From assembly GCA_003024175.1 (NCBI GenBank), contig MDYQ01000079.1, positions 1-64,000 of the forward strand: DNA of 64,000 bases, read 5' to 3'. Numbering within the stretch: position 1 is the first letter of the stretch; each line of letters begins with the position of its first letter. The position numbers and the translations under genes were made by a program. This document shows, one piece after another, positions 33,549 to 43,996 of this stretch. This stretch comes from Planoprotostelium fungivorum (taxonomy: Eukaryota; Evosea; Variosea; Cavosteliida; Cavosteliaceae). The notes beneath the pieces are model-generated. The model was not told where the DNA came from. It saw nothing but the letters and a program-made list of their open reading frames with translations, and made no database searches.

Positions 33549-35388
33549 ATGATCCCGAGATGGCGTGTCAGTGTAACATATGGGATTGGTCAATACGATC
33601 ATCATCGTGTGGATTTCGAACAACAGTCTCCATCCACATTCCCTTGCGATTTTGGCGTATGCGAACGCGAATCTTGTAAGCAGCTCCGCGGTTTCATATC
33701 AGCTCGTGGAGGATGGATACACAAGTGCACCATTCTAGTACACAGGAACAAGAAGATAGTACGTGCTGTAAGACTGTAAGAATTCATCGAGGTATAGTCC
33801 AAATTGACGGAAGCAGCAACGCGTTTGTTCGCATCAGATCTCAATCGACCTCAATGTTCTTCGAATCCACTCGATGTCCCACCCCAGGATGACGTAGAGG
33901 GTCTGTGTGAACAGATGAAAAACAAGATCTGGGGGGGAGCGCCGTGGACAGAAGATGCAGAGGAGCTATTGGCTCTGATCGAGCAACAAGGGTTCAGAAA
34001 TGTCCTCCAATTTGACGCTCAGAGCACAGTATTCTCTCTTTCCGGTAGAGATGGAACATTCAAGCCCAAGTTCGGTCCAAGCAGGTGCCCTCAGATCGAA
34101 ACGAGAATGATCTCATCGAAACGTAAGTGAACTGTCTCTGGTGGTGCTGTCTCTGAAGGGGAACAATTACGGCTCTTCCACCACAGACATCAGATTTGGA
34201 GGCAACCGCGGTGCCAGAATGTCCGGCTCTGATCTCTTATCTATGACGACAACATGCATAGACGGAACCTACGCAACGAAGATCTACAGACCTAACACAG
34301 TGAGCCGATCTGATTGATCGATCATCCTGAAATCTCGTGCAGAACTTTTGTATTCTCGTCTTATCCAACTATCATTGGGTGGAAGATCATCGTGAGATCA
34401 AGAGAAAGAGACCGACATGTATCCCACCACCTCGACGCCGACAGAAGATGAAAGTCATCTCGAGTCTACCGTTCAATCAGGAGGAGAGGGACTTAGTCTT
34501 AACCTACTGTCAAGATAGGGCCAACGAGCGTGAGCTGGATCTACGGGATCCTCTCGATGAACCTGGATCGATCGAGCTTACCTTCGTGGTCACCTACGCA
34601 GACCTCTCACGGGTGAGTTCGTGTTCCATCTCGATATGATCCCACGCCGACATCATCGATAGATGAATGATTTTGTGCTTCACCTCGTGGAGATGATCGG
34701 GCAGGGAGCACCTCTCTATCTCACCCAAGTGGCGTACATACAAGAAGGTGCGTACACATGGGATGTCTCCACTGATATCCATAGCTCTAAATGAAGATAA
34801 AAGAAACCTGGATAGATACAGTCAGAGAGAAGATCGGCAACCTATCTATTCCCATCGTATCGTGAGAAGACATCCAACTGCGACATCAAACCTGACGTAC
34901 AGCAGTACCGTCAACCTGCTCAAGATCATCATGATCTCTCTTCAGCTCTTTCACATCCTCTACTTGTCCGGCTTCACTACCACTCTACCTCGCACTCGTC
35001 TCCTCTACGACAGGACGGACAACATTCTCCGCACCATCACCTGCCTCATCTTCTTCTCTGCATCCATCTGGCAGATGGTCTACACCCACAGACCCTCCAT
35101 GACGGTCTACTACTTCGTGGCCACCCTCCTCATCGGCAGGATCAACCTGCTCGAACTCATCTACCTGGCATTCACCATCTACTGGATTGGTGCTGAATAC
35201 CTGTGGAACAATTCGAAGACTGTCGCAGTTTACGCGGGAAACACTTCGAAGGTGGACGACACGGATCGGGCTTACTTTACGCCCTGGGAGGAACAAGCAT
35301 CACCGATGGAAAGATGACCACCTTAGTGGGCGATCGCGAGTTCTGTCACAAGATCAAGGGAGAAGAGGGAGTGCTCACTCCCTATTGA
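33549..35388 (+). CDS. Unknown protein: Cys-rich N-terminus, polytopic C-terminus
   Basis: Exons join in frame from ATGATCCCGAGATGG. The first part has PCDFGVCERESCKQL and GFISARGGWIHKCTILVHR, a possible zinc-binding region. Later exons have LCEQMKNKIWGGAPWTEDAE, GGNRGARMSGSDLLSMTTT and YCQDRANERELDLRDPLDEP. The last exon has about four hydrophobic segments (LLKIIMISLQLFHILYLSG, TITCLIFFSASIWQMVY, YYFVATLLIGRINLLELIYL). The 3' end has two readings: a stop at 35315-35317, or splicing of 35251-35313 to end at 35388. The soluble front half and the membrane half may be two genes; the intron at 34757-34783 keeps the frame. No family is recognised. Confidence 0.5.
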
Positions 35389-35593
35389 TCTTCCACGAAG
35401 AAACTGGAAATGAAAAAGTCAATTGCATCATCGTCTGTTCGTCACAGAATCATCACCATCACGGATCGAGAGACGATCATCAAGAGCTCCTGACCATCTA
35501 ACCTCAACAAGGAAGAAGGAAAGAAAGAAGAGTGCAAAGATGAGATCGCACCCCGAACTCTGCCACGATGATGATGGATCGATACGAGTGCCT

Positions 35594-36573
35594 TCATTTA
35601 TTGTGAAAGTCTAAATAATCTGTGAGGCTCTCGTTCGTGTCTCCAGAGTGGTTGATTGTGAGAGCACCAGCCGTGATGTACAACACATTGGCAAACATGT
35701 TGAAAAAGTTTGTCCATGGTAAGAAGCGTGAGAAGAGGGCGAGATAGAGAGAGTAAGCCGTCGTGAGAGCTAGACCCAAGTGTCTCTTCCATGATCCTGA
35801 TGGACGTGAGCACGTGTCGAATGGACAGTGTGATGATATGAGATGGAAAGAGATGGAGGTGATGTACGTGTTCGTGTCAAGAGGAAAGCTCCTGCGAAGA
35901 AGACCCAGCTCTTGCTGATGGCCTTGACGCCTCCTTCTGTCAAGATCTTTCGCAATGAATATTCGCCCGTCTGTGTGCCGATCCGAAGGTGTGGCATGAC
36001 GAAGCCCAAGAGCTTTCCCTTGTTCGTGTCAACGATGGAGTTTGGTTCGATGCAAAATGGTGATATGGATGGAGGTGGGGTGATGATATGGAGGATGTCT
36101 CTCACTTTGTGTTGTTTCTGAACGTGACTTAAGAGTCTCGACCAGAAGATCCACAGGCCGAGGAGGAGATTAGAGAGGATGGCCATGTTTCTACTGTAAC
36201 GAATGTTCCAACGGTTTCGATTGGTTTCTTCCTCAAATAAGAAGACCTTTCTCTTCATGCTAGCCACCTTTAAGAGGTGCATCAGTTCATATGGAACATA
36301 TTGTAACATCTGAGTGATGTACTACCTCTTCTTGTAATATCCGGACTTGAGCCTCTAGATTCTTGTGCTGTATAAAGAATGTCTCTGTCATCGAATCAGA
36401 CAATGATTCAAATCGAAAGACGACACAACACATCATATCGTCCATCCATCCTCTATATCACACATTCACTCACCGAATCCGTCAGAGCTCTTCGTCAGAT
36501 CCATCTTCGGCATGATCCTCAACTCCGCATTGAGATTCGTCGGCTTTCTCTCCGTCGTCTGTCTCGTGTCCAT
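35594..36573 (-). CDS. Unknown membrane protein with coiled-coil linker
   Basis: The start MDTRQTTERKPTNLNAELRI lies in exon 1. Exon 2 has a helical stretch (FIQHKNLEAQVRILQEE). Exon 3 follows an intron ending near 36270 and has VFLFEEETNRNRWNIRY and the first membrane segment ILSNLLLGLWIFWSRLLSHV. Two more exons give SWVFFAGAFLLTRT, LALTTAYSLYLALFSRFLPW and FANVLYITAGALTI. The product is about 220 residues with about three or four membrane helices. No family is recognised; the length and the charged linkers fit an organellar membrane protein. Its 3' end faces the gene ending at 35388, with a gap of about 200 bp. Confidence 0.62.
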
Positions 36574-36643
36574 GGTTCTGATGATGGATTCTAAATGATC
36601 CATCGTCTAATCATATGAACACATGCTCGAAAATGTTGCCATT

Positions 36644-39600
36644 TTATTCTTCATTTTTCTGAGGTCTGGGTGGCTTCTGAACGTCCTCCATGGTGGGTGA
36701 CGATATAGCCCACCACGGTGCCGGACGGTCTTGTCTTCTAACCGAAGTGTCTCCCTGCTTCTCTTCAGTCCTCCATCTCCATCTCCATCGTGACGTTCGA
36801 TCACGTGCATCATCATCATGTTCTTTAGAGGATGAGACGTCACCTTGTATGGCTTCTTGTAGATGGGGACGGCACCTCCAAAGTAGAACTCTTTGATGGT
36901 CGTTCTTAGACGTCCGGGGCCGAATGGAAGCTTCTTGTGTCTCTCGATCATCTCATCGTAGTTCTTTCGGATGTTCTTCTGTACGGCAAAATATCTCTCT
37001 CTCGCTGCATCGCTGTACATGTCTCCTACAACCTGTCATCATCATCAGCTTCACATCATCATGGTGTCCAAAGCGTCATGTGATGGTGTATCGTGTGATC
37101 GTCTGATCATGTGATGATGGATGATGATGTATCGGTTGATCATCTCTTGTGATGATCGATGGTGCATCATCCGATCATCATGATGACGACCGATGCATCA
37201 TGATGCGATGTCTTAATCACGATCATGATGGTTCTCACATCCTTCACGTGCTTCTTGTAGTTGTTGGTCTCCACGGTGGGCTTCGTCAACAACACTCTCC
37301 TCTCATCCCAGGTGGCCATTCTCTTTGTTCCATCGATCTCGGTGACCACAATCTCTCGGTTGAAATCGTCACGGGCTGGATCAGCGTTGATCTCGTACAA
37401 GTTGAAGTTGACTGTTCCGGGGGGGAACTTCTTCTTCTCTCTGTCGAATGCATCAGCCACACCATATAGACATTCATCATGATCATGGTGATCACCATGA
37501 TCGACACGATGATGTCGATCACTATCACAAGATGATGTCGATCGACAGCACACGATCATGATCATGAGAATCACATGTGATCGCGATGGATGATGATGAT
37601 GATCACCTCTCGATGTCCTTCTCTGACCGGTTTCCCTTGACAAAGACGATGGGCTTGGGGTATCCATTCGAATCAGGTGTACCGTTGGCTCTAAAGTAAG
37701 TTCTGTGCGCTCTCCTCATCTCTTCGTCTTCTTTCGCCTTCTGCAAGTCCAACATGTAACGAGCGTACTTGATCTACAACGCGCCGATCAATCCTCCGAA
37801 CCATCTCATCACGCACACCTCATCGTACTGATCGTCCATGATGAACTGCGTCTGTGGTGGTCTGATCGGCTCGGGCTCGTAGACATCGCCACTCTTCTCG
37901 TTCAGCGTCCAAACGATGTCTTTCGCAAACGTTTCCTTCATGAGATGATGAAAAGTCGGGTTGAAGTGCAGGTTCTGCTGGGTCTCCACGGTCCTGCCCG
38001 TGGTGAGAAAACTCGATGAAATTTCGACTCGTACTTTTTCCTGTGGACCATCTGAAGGATGAGAGAGATCTTGTCCGGGCGGATGGCTGTCTCTACACTC
38101 AGGCGATCGACGTCATAGAAGACGGGGTCGGTCACGTGACGATCGTAGATGTCGTTCATGGCATCGGACGATAAGATTTTCACCGGAATTTCAAAGTCCC
38201 TCTACAACGAGTCAGTTGGTGATGCAACGGGAGGACAGACCTGATCGTAGAGCATGTCTAATCTCTCCTCTTCAAAGGCAAGGAGGCGAGTGAATTTCTT
38301 GTCTAAGCGGGCGGTGTCTGGATCATTCTCGTCCATCTGTTTCTCGGTAGGGTAGTTCTTCAAGACACTCATGGCCTGACGGTGTCAGTTCCATCTACAA
38401 CCAGCCGATTCACTTGATTGTAGAGGGGATAATCTTCCGGTTGGGGTGGCTTGCCTCCCTTGCGTAACGGTACGTACGGATCGATTGGAGCTGTCTCCTT
38501 CAGTTTCTACCCTTCTCTTTCTCCTCACCTTCTTCCTTCTTCATGTATTTGGCCAGACTACCCGAACATCAATCGATAGAGAACAGTGGTCAACTCACCC
38601 TGATACAGAGAGGTAAGCGTCGGACTCTCCTTCGTCTTCTGGTGCATCGAATTCCGTCACTTCGGGGAGGTGTTGGTTGGGGTGGAAGTCTTCTGAGACG
38701 GGGTAAGGAGAGTCCCAAAGGGGGTCCAAGTCTTCCTTGTCGATGGGACTGAAGGCTGTCGATCCATCAGTGAATGCATTCGAATGGATTGTATATGAGT
38801 GGATGCATTCGAATGGATTGTATATGAGTGGATGCGTTCGAATGGATAGTATATGAGTGGATGCATTCGAATGGATTGTATATGAGTGAATGCGTTCGAA
38901 TGGAGTTTGAATGCATGAAAGTGTACGAGTGCATGATAACAAAGTGTGAGTGCATCATGAGAGATAGATGGCGACGATCGATGAGATGAAAGTGCGTTGT
39001 AGATGAGAGTGCGTTGTAGATGAGAGTGCGTTGTAGATGAGAGTGCGTTGTAGATGAGAGTGCGTTGTAGATGAGAGTGCGTTGTAGATGAGAGTGCGTT
39101 GTAGATGAACCCCACCTCCTGCAAAATGGGGATGGTCCAACGGAGAGTACGTCTTCTTAGCATAAGCTCTCAGATCTGATTCCTCCCAGCCTCCGGGCTT
39201 GAACAGATGCTCTTGACCTTCCTTCAGCTCGGGGAAACCCAGCCAGTCGTGCGGTGGAGGTCTGGCAGCTTGAACCAACTCCTTCAATATGTTGTCCGGG
39301 ATCTTTCCGTCCACCAGATGAGGGGTGAGGCCGTCAATCACGGTACCGTTCTTGATGGCTGCAGCCAACTCGGCGGGAGCCTGCATCGTCATGAGATGAT
39401 GATGGCGATGACTTGATGATGATGAAACACACCTCTTCACGGTAGATCTCAAAGTACTCGCGAAGGACTGGATCCTTAGCCCAAGCACTGTGCTCGGTCG
39501 GGGGAGGGGGCTTAGACCACACCTCAGGTCCGGGGCCCATGGGTTCTCTCTTGGCTTCCTCATCGATCTCGTCCATCAGTTTGTCCATGACTTCCCGTCG

Positions 39601-40277
39601 GCCGGTTCTGTATTCAGCCACGAAAGCCATGCGGTCGACCTTGCTCAGATATTCCTTCTCTTCTCGGATCTACGGACATGAGTCGATCGAGATGGAGAAT
39701 GACGACTTCACCATGCTGAGTGGTCTGAGATCAGGCACGGGGGCCGTTTCTTCTCCATCATCGTCATCATCGTCCTGCATAGCTCGTCGGGGGGGTCCAG
39801 AGAATCTCCTCCTAGGATCTCCTCTAGGATCTTGTGGAGCTGCACCTCTCGTGTCTCGTTTGTCCATTCTCCTCTTGTGCTCTTGTTTCAATTTCTCCAG
39901 CTCATCCTGTTCTCTCTGTTGTAGTAAGCGCTTCTCTTGGGCTTCTTCTCCGCCGAAGTGTTCGGCCAACATCTTGTTTCTGGACAATATATTTTTCGGA
40001 GCACGTCTTTGAGGGAGAGAATCGAGGGGGGTAGCCACTCGAAATGAATCGTCATCTCTTCTGCCCAATCGTCTACCGACGATATCGGGGTTCTCAAGGT
40101 CTGAACGCTTATTATTGGGAAGGGATGGCTTATTGGTTTGGAATTTATCCTTTCCATCAGCATAGAATCGCCTGAAAGTGGCTGTGATTCGAATCAGATC
40201 TGAGAGGCAGGTGCTGTCAGTCACAAACCTGATCGACCGGGAAGAGGGGGTCTCACTTGACCAGCTAATCGCTGCAT
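36644..40277 (-). CDS. Large mitochondrial-targeted protein, unknown
   Basis: The N-terminus, after a first short exon MQRLAGQ, is basic and amphipathic (LIRITATFRRFYADGKDKF), typical of a mitochondrial presequence. A charged coiled-coil-like segment follows (HFGGEEAQEKRLLQQREQDE). Later exons have REYFEIYREE, DGLTPHLVDGKIPDNILKEL, HDWLGFPELKEGQEHLFKPG, DVYEPEPIRPPQTQFIMDD, EIDGTKRMATWDERRVLLTK and RERYFAVQKNIRKNYDEMIE, and the C-terminus reads EDVQKPPRPQKNEE. Over 800 residues and about 14 exons. It may be a taxon-specific subunit of a mitochondrial complex or ribosome; no family is recognised. Its introns carry four copies of the palindromic element and two tandem arrays (38769-39108). Confidence 0.7.
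37772..37788. repeat. Intron element copy (17 bp identical block)
   Basis: ATCTACAACGCGCCGAT matches the first 16 bases of the copy at 5980 in a different gene, on the opposite strand relative to transcription. Its left arm forms the 3' splice site of an intron of the mitochondrial-targeted protein gene. Confidence 0.7.
38201..38217. repeat. Intron element copy
   Basis: TCTACAACGAGTCAGTTGG matches the reverse complement of the right half of the 5980-6011 copy over 16 bases. Read on the transcribed strand, the intron ends CTGACTCGTTGTAG directly before the next exon. Confidence 0.7.
38393..38424. repeat. Intron element copy, full length and diverged
   Basis: It has ATCTACAAC at its left end and TTGTAGAG at its right end, with GCCGA and ACT of the type copy conserved between them. 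The total length of 32 bp equals that of the type copy. It lies in another intron of the same gene. Confidence 0.65.
38769..38906. repeat. ~32-bp tandem repeat (x4) in an intron
   Basis: The unit GAATGGATTGTATATGAGTG plus GATGCATTC recurs four times with a few substitutions (CATTCG/CGTTCG). It is in the same intron as the 17-bp array that follows. Confidence 0.8.
38990..39108. repeat. 17-bp tandem repeat (x7) built on the intron element arm
   Basis: Seven perfect copies of AGTGCGTTGTAGATGAG follow each other. Each contains CGTTGTAGATGAG, the arm of the palindromic element, so the array looks like local expansion of one element end. It is not a CRISPR array: the units are contiguous without spacers. 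Confidence 0.9.
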
Positions 40278-40544
40278 GATCGTCTACCTCTGTGATGTGA
40301 TGTGCTCGTTTCAAATGAATGAAAATCATCTACACTTGTTTTATTTCCTTTTTCTCGGCTTTTCACACGAGCACAGCGGCTATACGTCGTCTATATCTCC
40401 TATACAACACCGGTGTCAATTGAGAACATCTCAACAAGTCGAAATGTTCGGACGACACAATTGTATTATGATTTCAATACTTCCTCTTGGAAGAGAACAA
40501 GATGAGATAAGGTGAGGAGTATATTTATAATCTATACACATCGA

Positions 40545-42076
40545 TTAGACGTTGTTATCTCCGTTAGAAGAGTGAGCCAGAAGGCTTGCCACTTCGATGG
40601 AGGAGCCCTTCCTTCCTTGTGACCTGCTCAATCTGTTTTCCTTATTCATTATCTCTCATTCACATCCTATTCTCACCTAGCTTGCTCAGGGGTGACCACA
40701 GGGGTCAAGTGTTTTTGCAGGCGCCTCAATTTTATACTCTGAGAATAAAATCAATTTCAAATGGTTTATTCTTTAGATAGTCCTCTCACCTTCTCTTCAG
40801 CTGGCATGGCATCGGTCTCATCTTCAATCTCTTCTTGGATGAGCTCCTCGATGACATCCTCTAACGTGATGATGCCCACCAATTCTCCACGAGAACTGTC
40901 CGTAACCGTCGCCATGTGACCTGCGTCCATCAGCGACACGATGCAACATGATGTCTATCTCACTTCTTCCCGTTTGGAATTCGTTCAACATATCGTAGAG
41001 AGGCTTATCAGTTAAGACACCGGGTAGAGGTCTGAGGCCAATCTGCTTGATTGGCATTCTCTTGTCTGTGGACACACCCAGGAGATGCTTGACCAACAGC
41101 AGCCCAACGATGTTGTTGCGATTGTCACGATAGACAGGGACTCTCGAGTGTCCGTCTGAGATGAGCTGTGAAGGATGAGAATGAGATGGGGTGATGTGAA
41201 ATCACATTGTTGGACATGATCTCGTCGAACACTTCATCTTGGCCAACCATAAAGACCTTCTCGAGAGAAGTCATGCAGTCCTGGAAGAGGTGAGTGGTGG
41301 AAGATGGTGTGATGGACCACCTTGACGGTTTTCGTCTTCATGTCGAGTGCTCCATTGATGATGTTGCACTCGTCGATGGAGAGGGGGCCTTGATTGACGG
41401 CAGCATGCATCGTGACCAACTCTTTGAGCTCTGAGCGCTGGATTTGCATCAGATCGAGATGGAGGTCGTGTTGACATGAGACTCACTTTGTAATATTCTC
41501 CATGGTCTCCACCGAGAAGACGATCGAGAAGAAGTCCGATGGGGTATGATATGGGAAAGGTGGCATACATCAGAGCACGAACGAGCCAAGAAGTATAAAA
41601 CCCGATGGCTAGACCGTAGCGGACGCAGAGGGCTTGGGGAATGATTCTAAGAAAATGATTAACTCTCGACATGGATAGTTTGTAGTGGACTCACTCTCCA
41701 AAGAGAAGGACGGCAGTGACGGAGACGATGATGGCAATGACGGGGTCAGTCAACTTGTCCAAAAAAATGGGGAGAGCCTCCATAGCGCAAGCGTTACATA
41801 ACAAAAGTGTGACCATGAGGTGGTGACGGTTCTTGAGGATGGGGATGATGCCAGAAGCATACTTTTTCTGTTTCACGTCGCCGCTGTGACTCAGAATCTG
41901 AAGGTTCATTTGATCGAGAGACAGTAATCCGACGGTCAATCCAGACATCATTCCTGTCCACTTCAGCACCTCTTCCCATCCCAAATGTGATTCTCACCGG
42001 AAGTGCAGACTAAAAAGATGGAGACTCCTGAGTACAAGAGTGTTGTTGCCGGAGTAAGATCTTCATGATGTTCCAT
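40545..42076 (-). CDS. CNNM/CorC-type membrane protein (DUF21 + CBS domains)
   Basis: CNNM proteins are linked to Mg2+ transport or homeostasis. The start MEHHEDLTPATTLLYSG leads into VLKWTGMMSGLTVGLLSLDQ and a run of hydrophobic helices (LMVTLLLCNACAMEALPIFL, IIVSVTAVLLFGE, YGLAIGFYTSWLVRALMYA). These match the DUF21 transporter core, including the family-typical SGLT.GLLSLD. CBS motifs follow (DMKTKTVKV, LVGIITLEDVIEELIQEEI). The C-terminal tail is short (RLSRSQGRKGSSIEV) and lacks the cyclic-nucleotide-like domain of animal CNNM. Seven or more exons. A TCTACAACG copy lies in the presumed 5' UTR at about 42150. Confidence 0.88.
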
Positions 42077-42486
42077 ATAGCTCTAACGCGTATTCTTTGC
42101 TCTTCTTTGGTTGCAGCGGATATCTTCTCTACCAATGCGGTTTGGCTCGTTGTAGATGATCCATTTTTCACAGAACGAAATCCCCGATACAATTATCCGA
42201 TGAACGATCGACGCTAACTTCTGATAGCTGTCTGAACACAGACAGATGGTGAAGCCTCGTCTCTATTTGATACGACTCCTGAGTACTCAGCCGCAATACG
42301 AGACGATCGTTCATCGTGTTGGTATGGATGATGAGAAGAAGAACTCGATGGTCAAAAATGAAAGTCGTGTTACAACGATGAACGGTGCCTGTGGTGTGGA
42401 AGAAAGTTCCACTCTTCCTCTCTTCCTCTCTTCCTCTTTCTCAAATCGATTCGAAGCTATCATGTCGATCGAATCCGATCCAAACA

Positions 42487-42929
42487 TCAAGATGTGATCC
42501 CCTCTGTATCTGTAATTGATGAGAAAGAAGTCGATAGGTATGTCGCTGGCTTACGAGGAATAGCCACTTTCTTCTTCAAAAACAATTCTTCATTTCGACC
42601 GATTCGATTCATCTTCCTTATCTTCTCAGCCTAAAAAACAACTCTTAATCTCCAGATCTGCTCGCATGTAGACTCACCGTCGTATGATATCGAAGAGCTA
42701 ACCCCTGCATACTATCCGAAGGCAAAACATTGTGCCACAATACATCTTGGCTCACATTGATGGTATACTTCTCTTCCAAAGAAGGCGATTTCGGTGGCGA
42801 GCGTTCACATACCGATCCTGATGTCTCTCCAATCGTCGAGCGAGCACGAACCGGTTGCATTAGTATGGCCGTATACCTTCCATCTTCTGTGACATCCGTG
42901 TGGCTGTTGAAACGGGGCCGAAAAGACAT
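42487..42929 (-). CDS. LysM-domain protein (LYSMD1/2-like)
   Basis: Two exons, split by a 47-bp intron inside the LysM domain, give about 132 residues. The start MSFRPRFNSHTDVTEDG is followed by a Ser/Pro-rich linker (SGSVCERSPPKSPSLEEKY) and then the LysM motif WHNVLPSDSMQGLALRYHTT joined to AEKIRKMNRIGRNEELFLKK and KVAIP. This agrees with intracellular eukaryotic LYSMD proteins and not with secreted chitin receptors, as no signal peptide is seen. The role of LYSMD1/2 is poorly known. The frame is open upstream of the ATG. The + strand gap 42240-42486 has no supported gene. Confidence 0.82.
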
Positions 42930-43101
42930 GATGTCGGTGTGTGCGCCCGCTGAAAAAGTATGCCGGAGTGAGAAGTTGCGACGAAGAAAAAGGATGCGAA
43001 AGAGAGGAGAAGCAGACAAGACTTCAACGTGTCTTTAAGGGGAGACGTGAATATGTTAGGAGGTAGTCAGGAGAGTTTCCATTCCATCTCTTTTGCGATG
43101 C

Positions 43102-43141
43102 GTCTGTAACGTAGAACTCTCGAGTTCTACGTTACAGACGA
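43102..43141. repeat. Perfect 40-bp inverted repeat (19-bp arms, 2-nt centre)
   Basis: CGTCTGTAACGTAGAACTC is followed by TC and then the exact inverse GAGTTCTACGTTACAGACG. It lies about 370 bp upstream of the HSP20 start and 170 bp before the LysM gene start codon. It could form a strong hairpin or cruciform. No matching copy is seen elsewhere in the window. Confidence 0.9.
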
Positions 43142-43516
43142 ACACCGATGCAGGTTGTACGACATCTATCTGTTAGAGGAGAGAAGTAGGTGTGACTTTC
43201 CTCGTGAGAGGTGCTATTCATCTTCGAGCTGTTGCGTCTGTTGTCTAAAATATAGAACCAAGTCAGATTTATTCTTTTCACACGAAGAACGATACCCGAG
43301 TGTTCTCATGATGTTCCTGATGACTTCCCTGAGACTCTATACTTCTTAAGAACAAGCTCCTGGCACACCAAGACCAAAATGTAGAACCCCTCGTTTATCG
43401 ATTTCACTCGATTTTCCTCACGTTGCACGATATCAAGAACAGCACTGGAGCCACCCTTCCACCACTTTCACACGAACCAACCAAACACAAGCTCACGAAC
43501 AACATCGACTATCATC

Positions 43517-43957
43517 ATGCCCAAAGAGGAATCCAAATCCATGACACCCTTCCAGCCCGAGAGTGTCTTGGACTATCTCGGCAACGAGATCTTCTCTCCC
43601 TTCGTGGCCCTCCAGACCCTCAAGCCCTTCTGAGAGGATAAGCAGAGGAGTTCCCGCCTGGGTATCCAGAGGACCGACAACGGCTACCTCATCGAGGCCG
43701 AGATGGCGGGAGTGCCGAAAGAGAACGTGTCGGTGGAAGTCAAGGACAGCATACTTCACATCAGCGGCAAGCAGAAGATGGAAGAAGAGAAGGACGGAAG
43801 GAAGATGTGCAGCCGCAGTGACTTCTACCAGTCCGTCAGACTTCCCAAAGATGCAGATCATGAGAGCGTCAAGGCCGTCTATGCCGATGGACTTCTCAAA
43901 GTATGCATGAATCGATTCGAAGAGAGAGACAGCACGAAGAAGATCACCATCCAGTAG
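43517..43957 (+). CDS. Small heat-shock protein HSP20 with an in-frame TGA
   Basis: The single-exon frame starts MPKEESKSMTPFQPESVLDY and runs to TQTLKPF-type sequence, then TGA at 43631-43633, then continues in the same frame through the alpha-crystallin domain. The domain shows GIQRTDNGYLIEAEMAGVPK, ENVSVEVKDSILHISGK and ADGLLKVCMNRF, and ends KKITIQ. The stop falls in the short linker before the domain. No GT-AG intron can remove it. A downstream ATG at 43703 would give only part of the domain. Explanations are a sequencing error (one base), a nonsense allele, a pseudogene, or readthrough. The domain itself shows no decay. The stop of NHLRC2 lies 40 bp downstream on the other strand. Confidence 0.75.
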
Positions 43958-43996
43958 ACAACAGAATAAAAGATTCAATTCGACATCCCAATACAT

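Noticed and set aside
38990-39108. CRISPR-like array
   Set aside because: Contiguous 17-bp units without spacers in an intron of a eukaryotic gene.
42246-42497. Plus-strand 83-residue frame with presequence-like start
   Set aside because: It overlaps the 3' end of the LysM gene and has no family support; probably chance or 5' leader DNA.
43631-43633. Selenocysteine codon in HSP20
   Set aside because: HSP20 proteins have no known selenocysteine at this linker and I cannot see a downstream SECIS-like structure.
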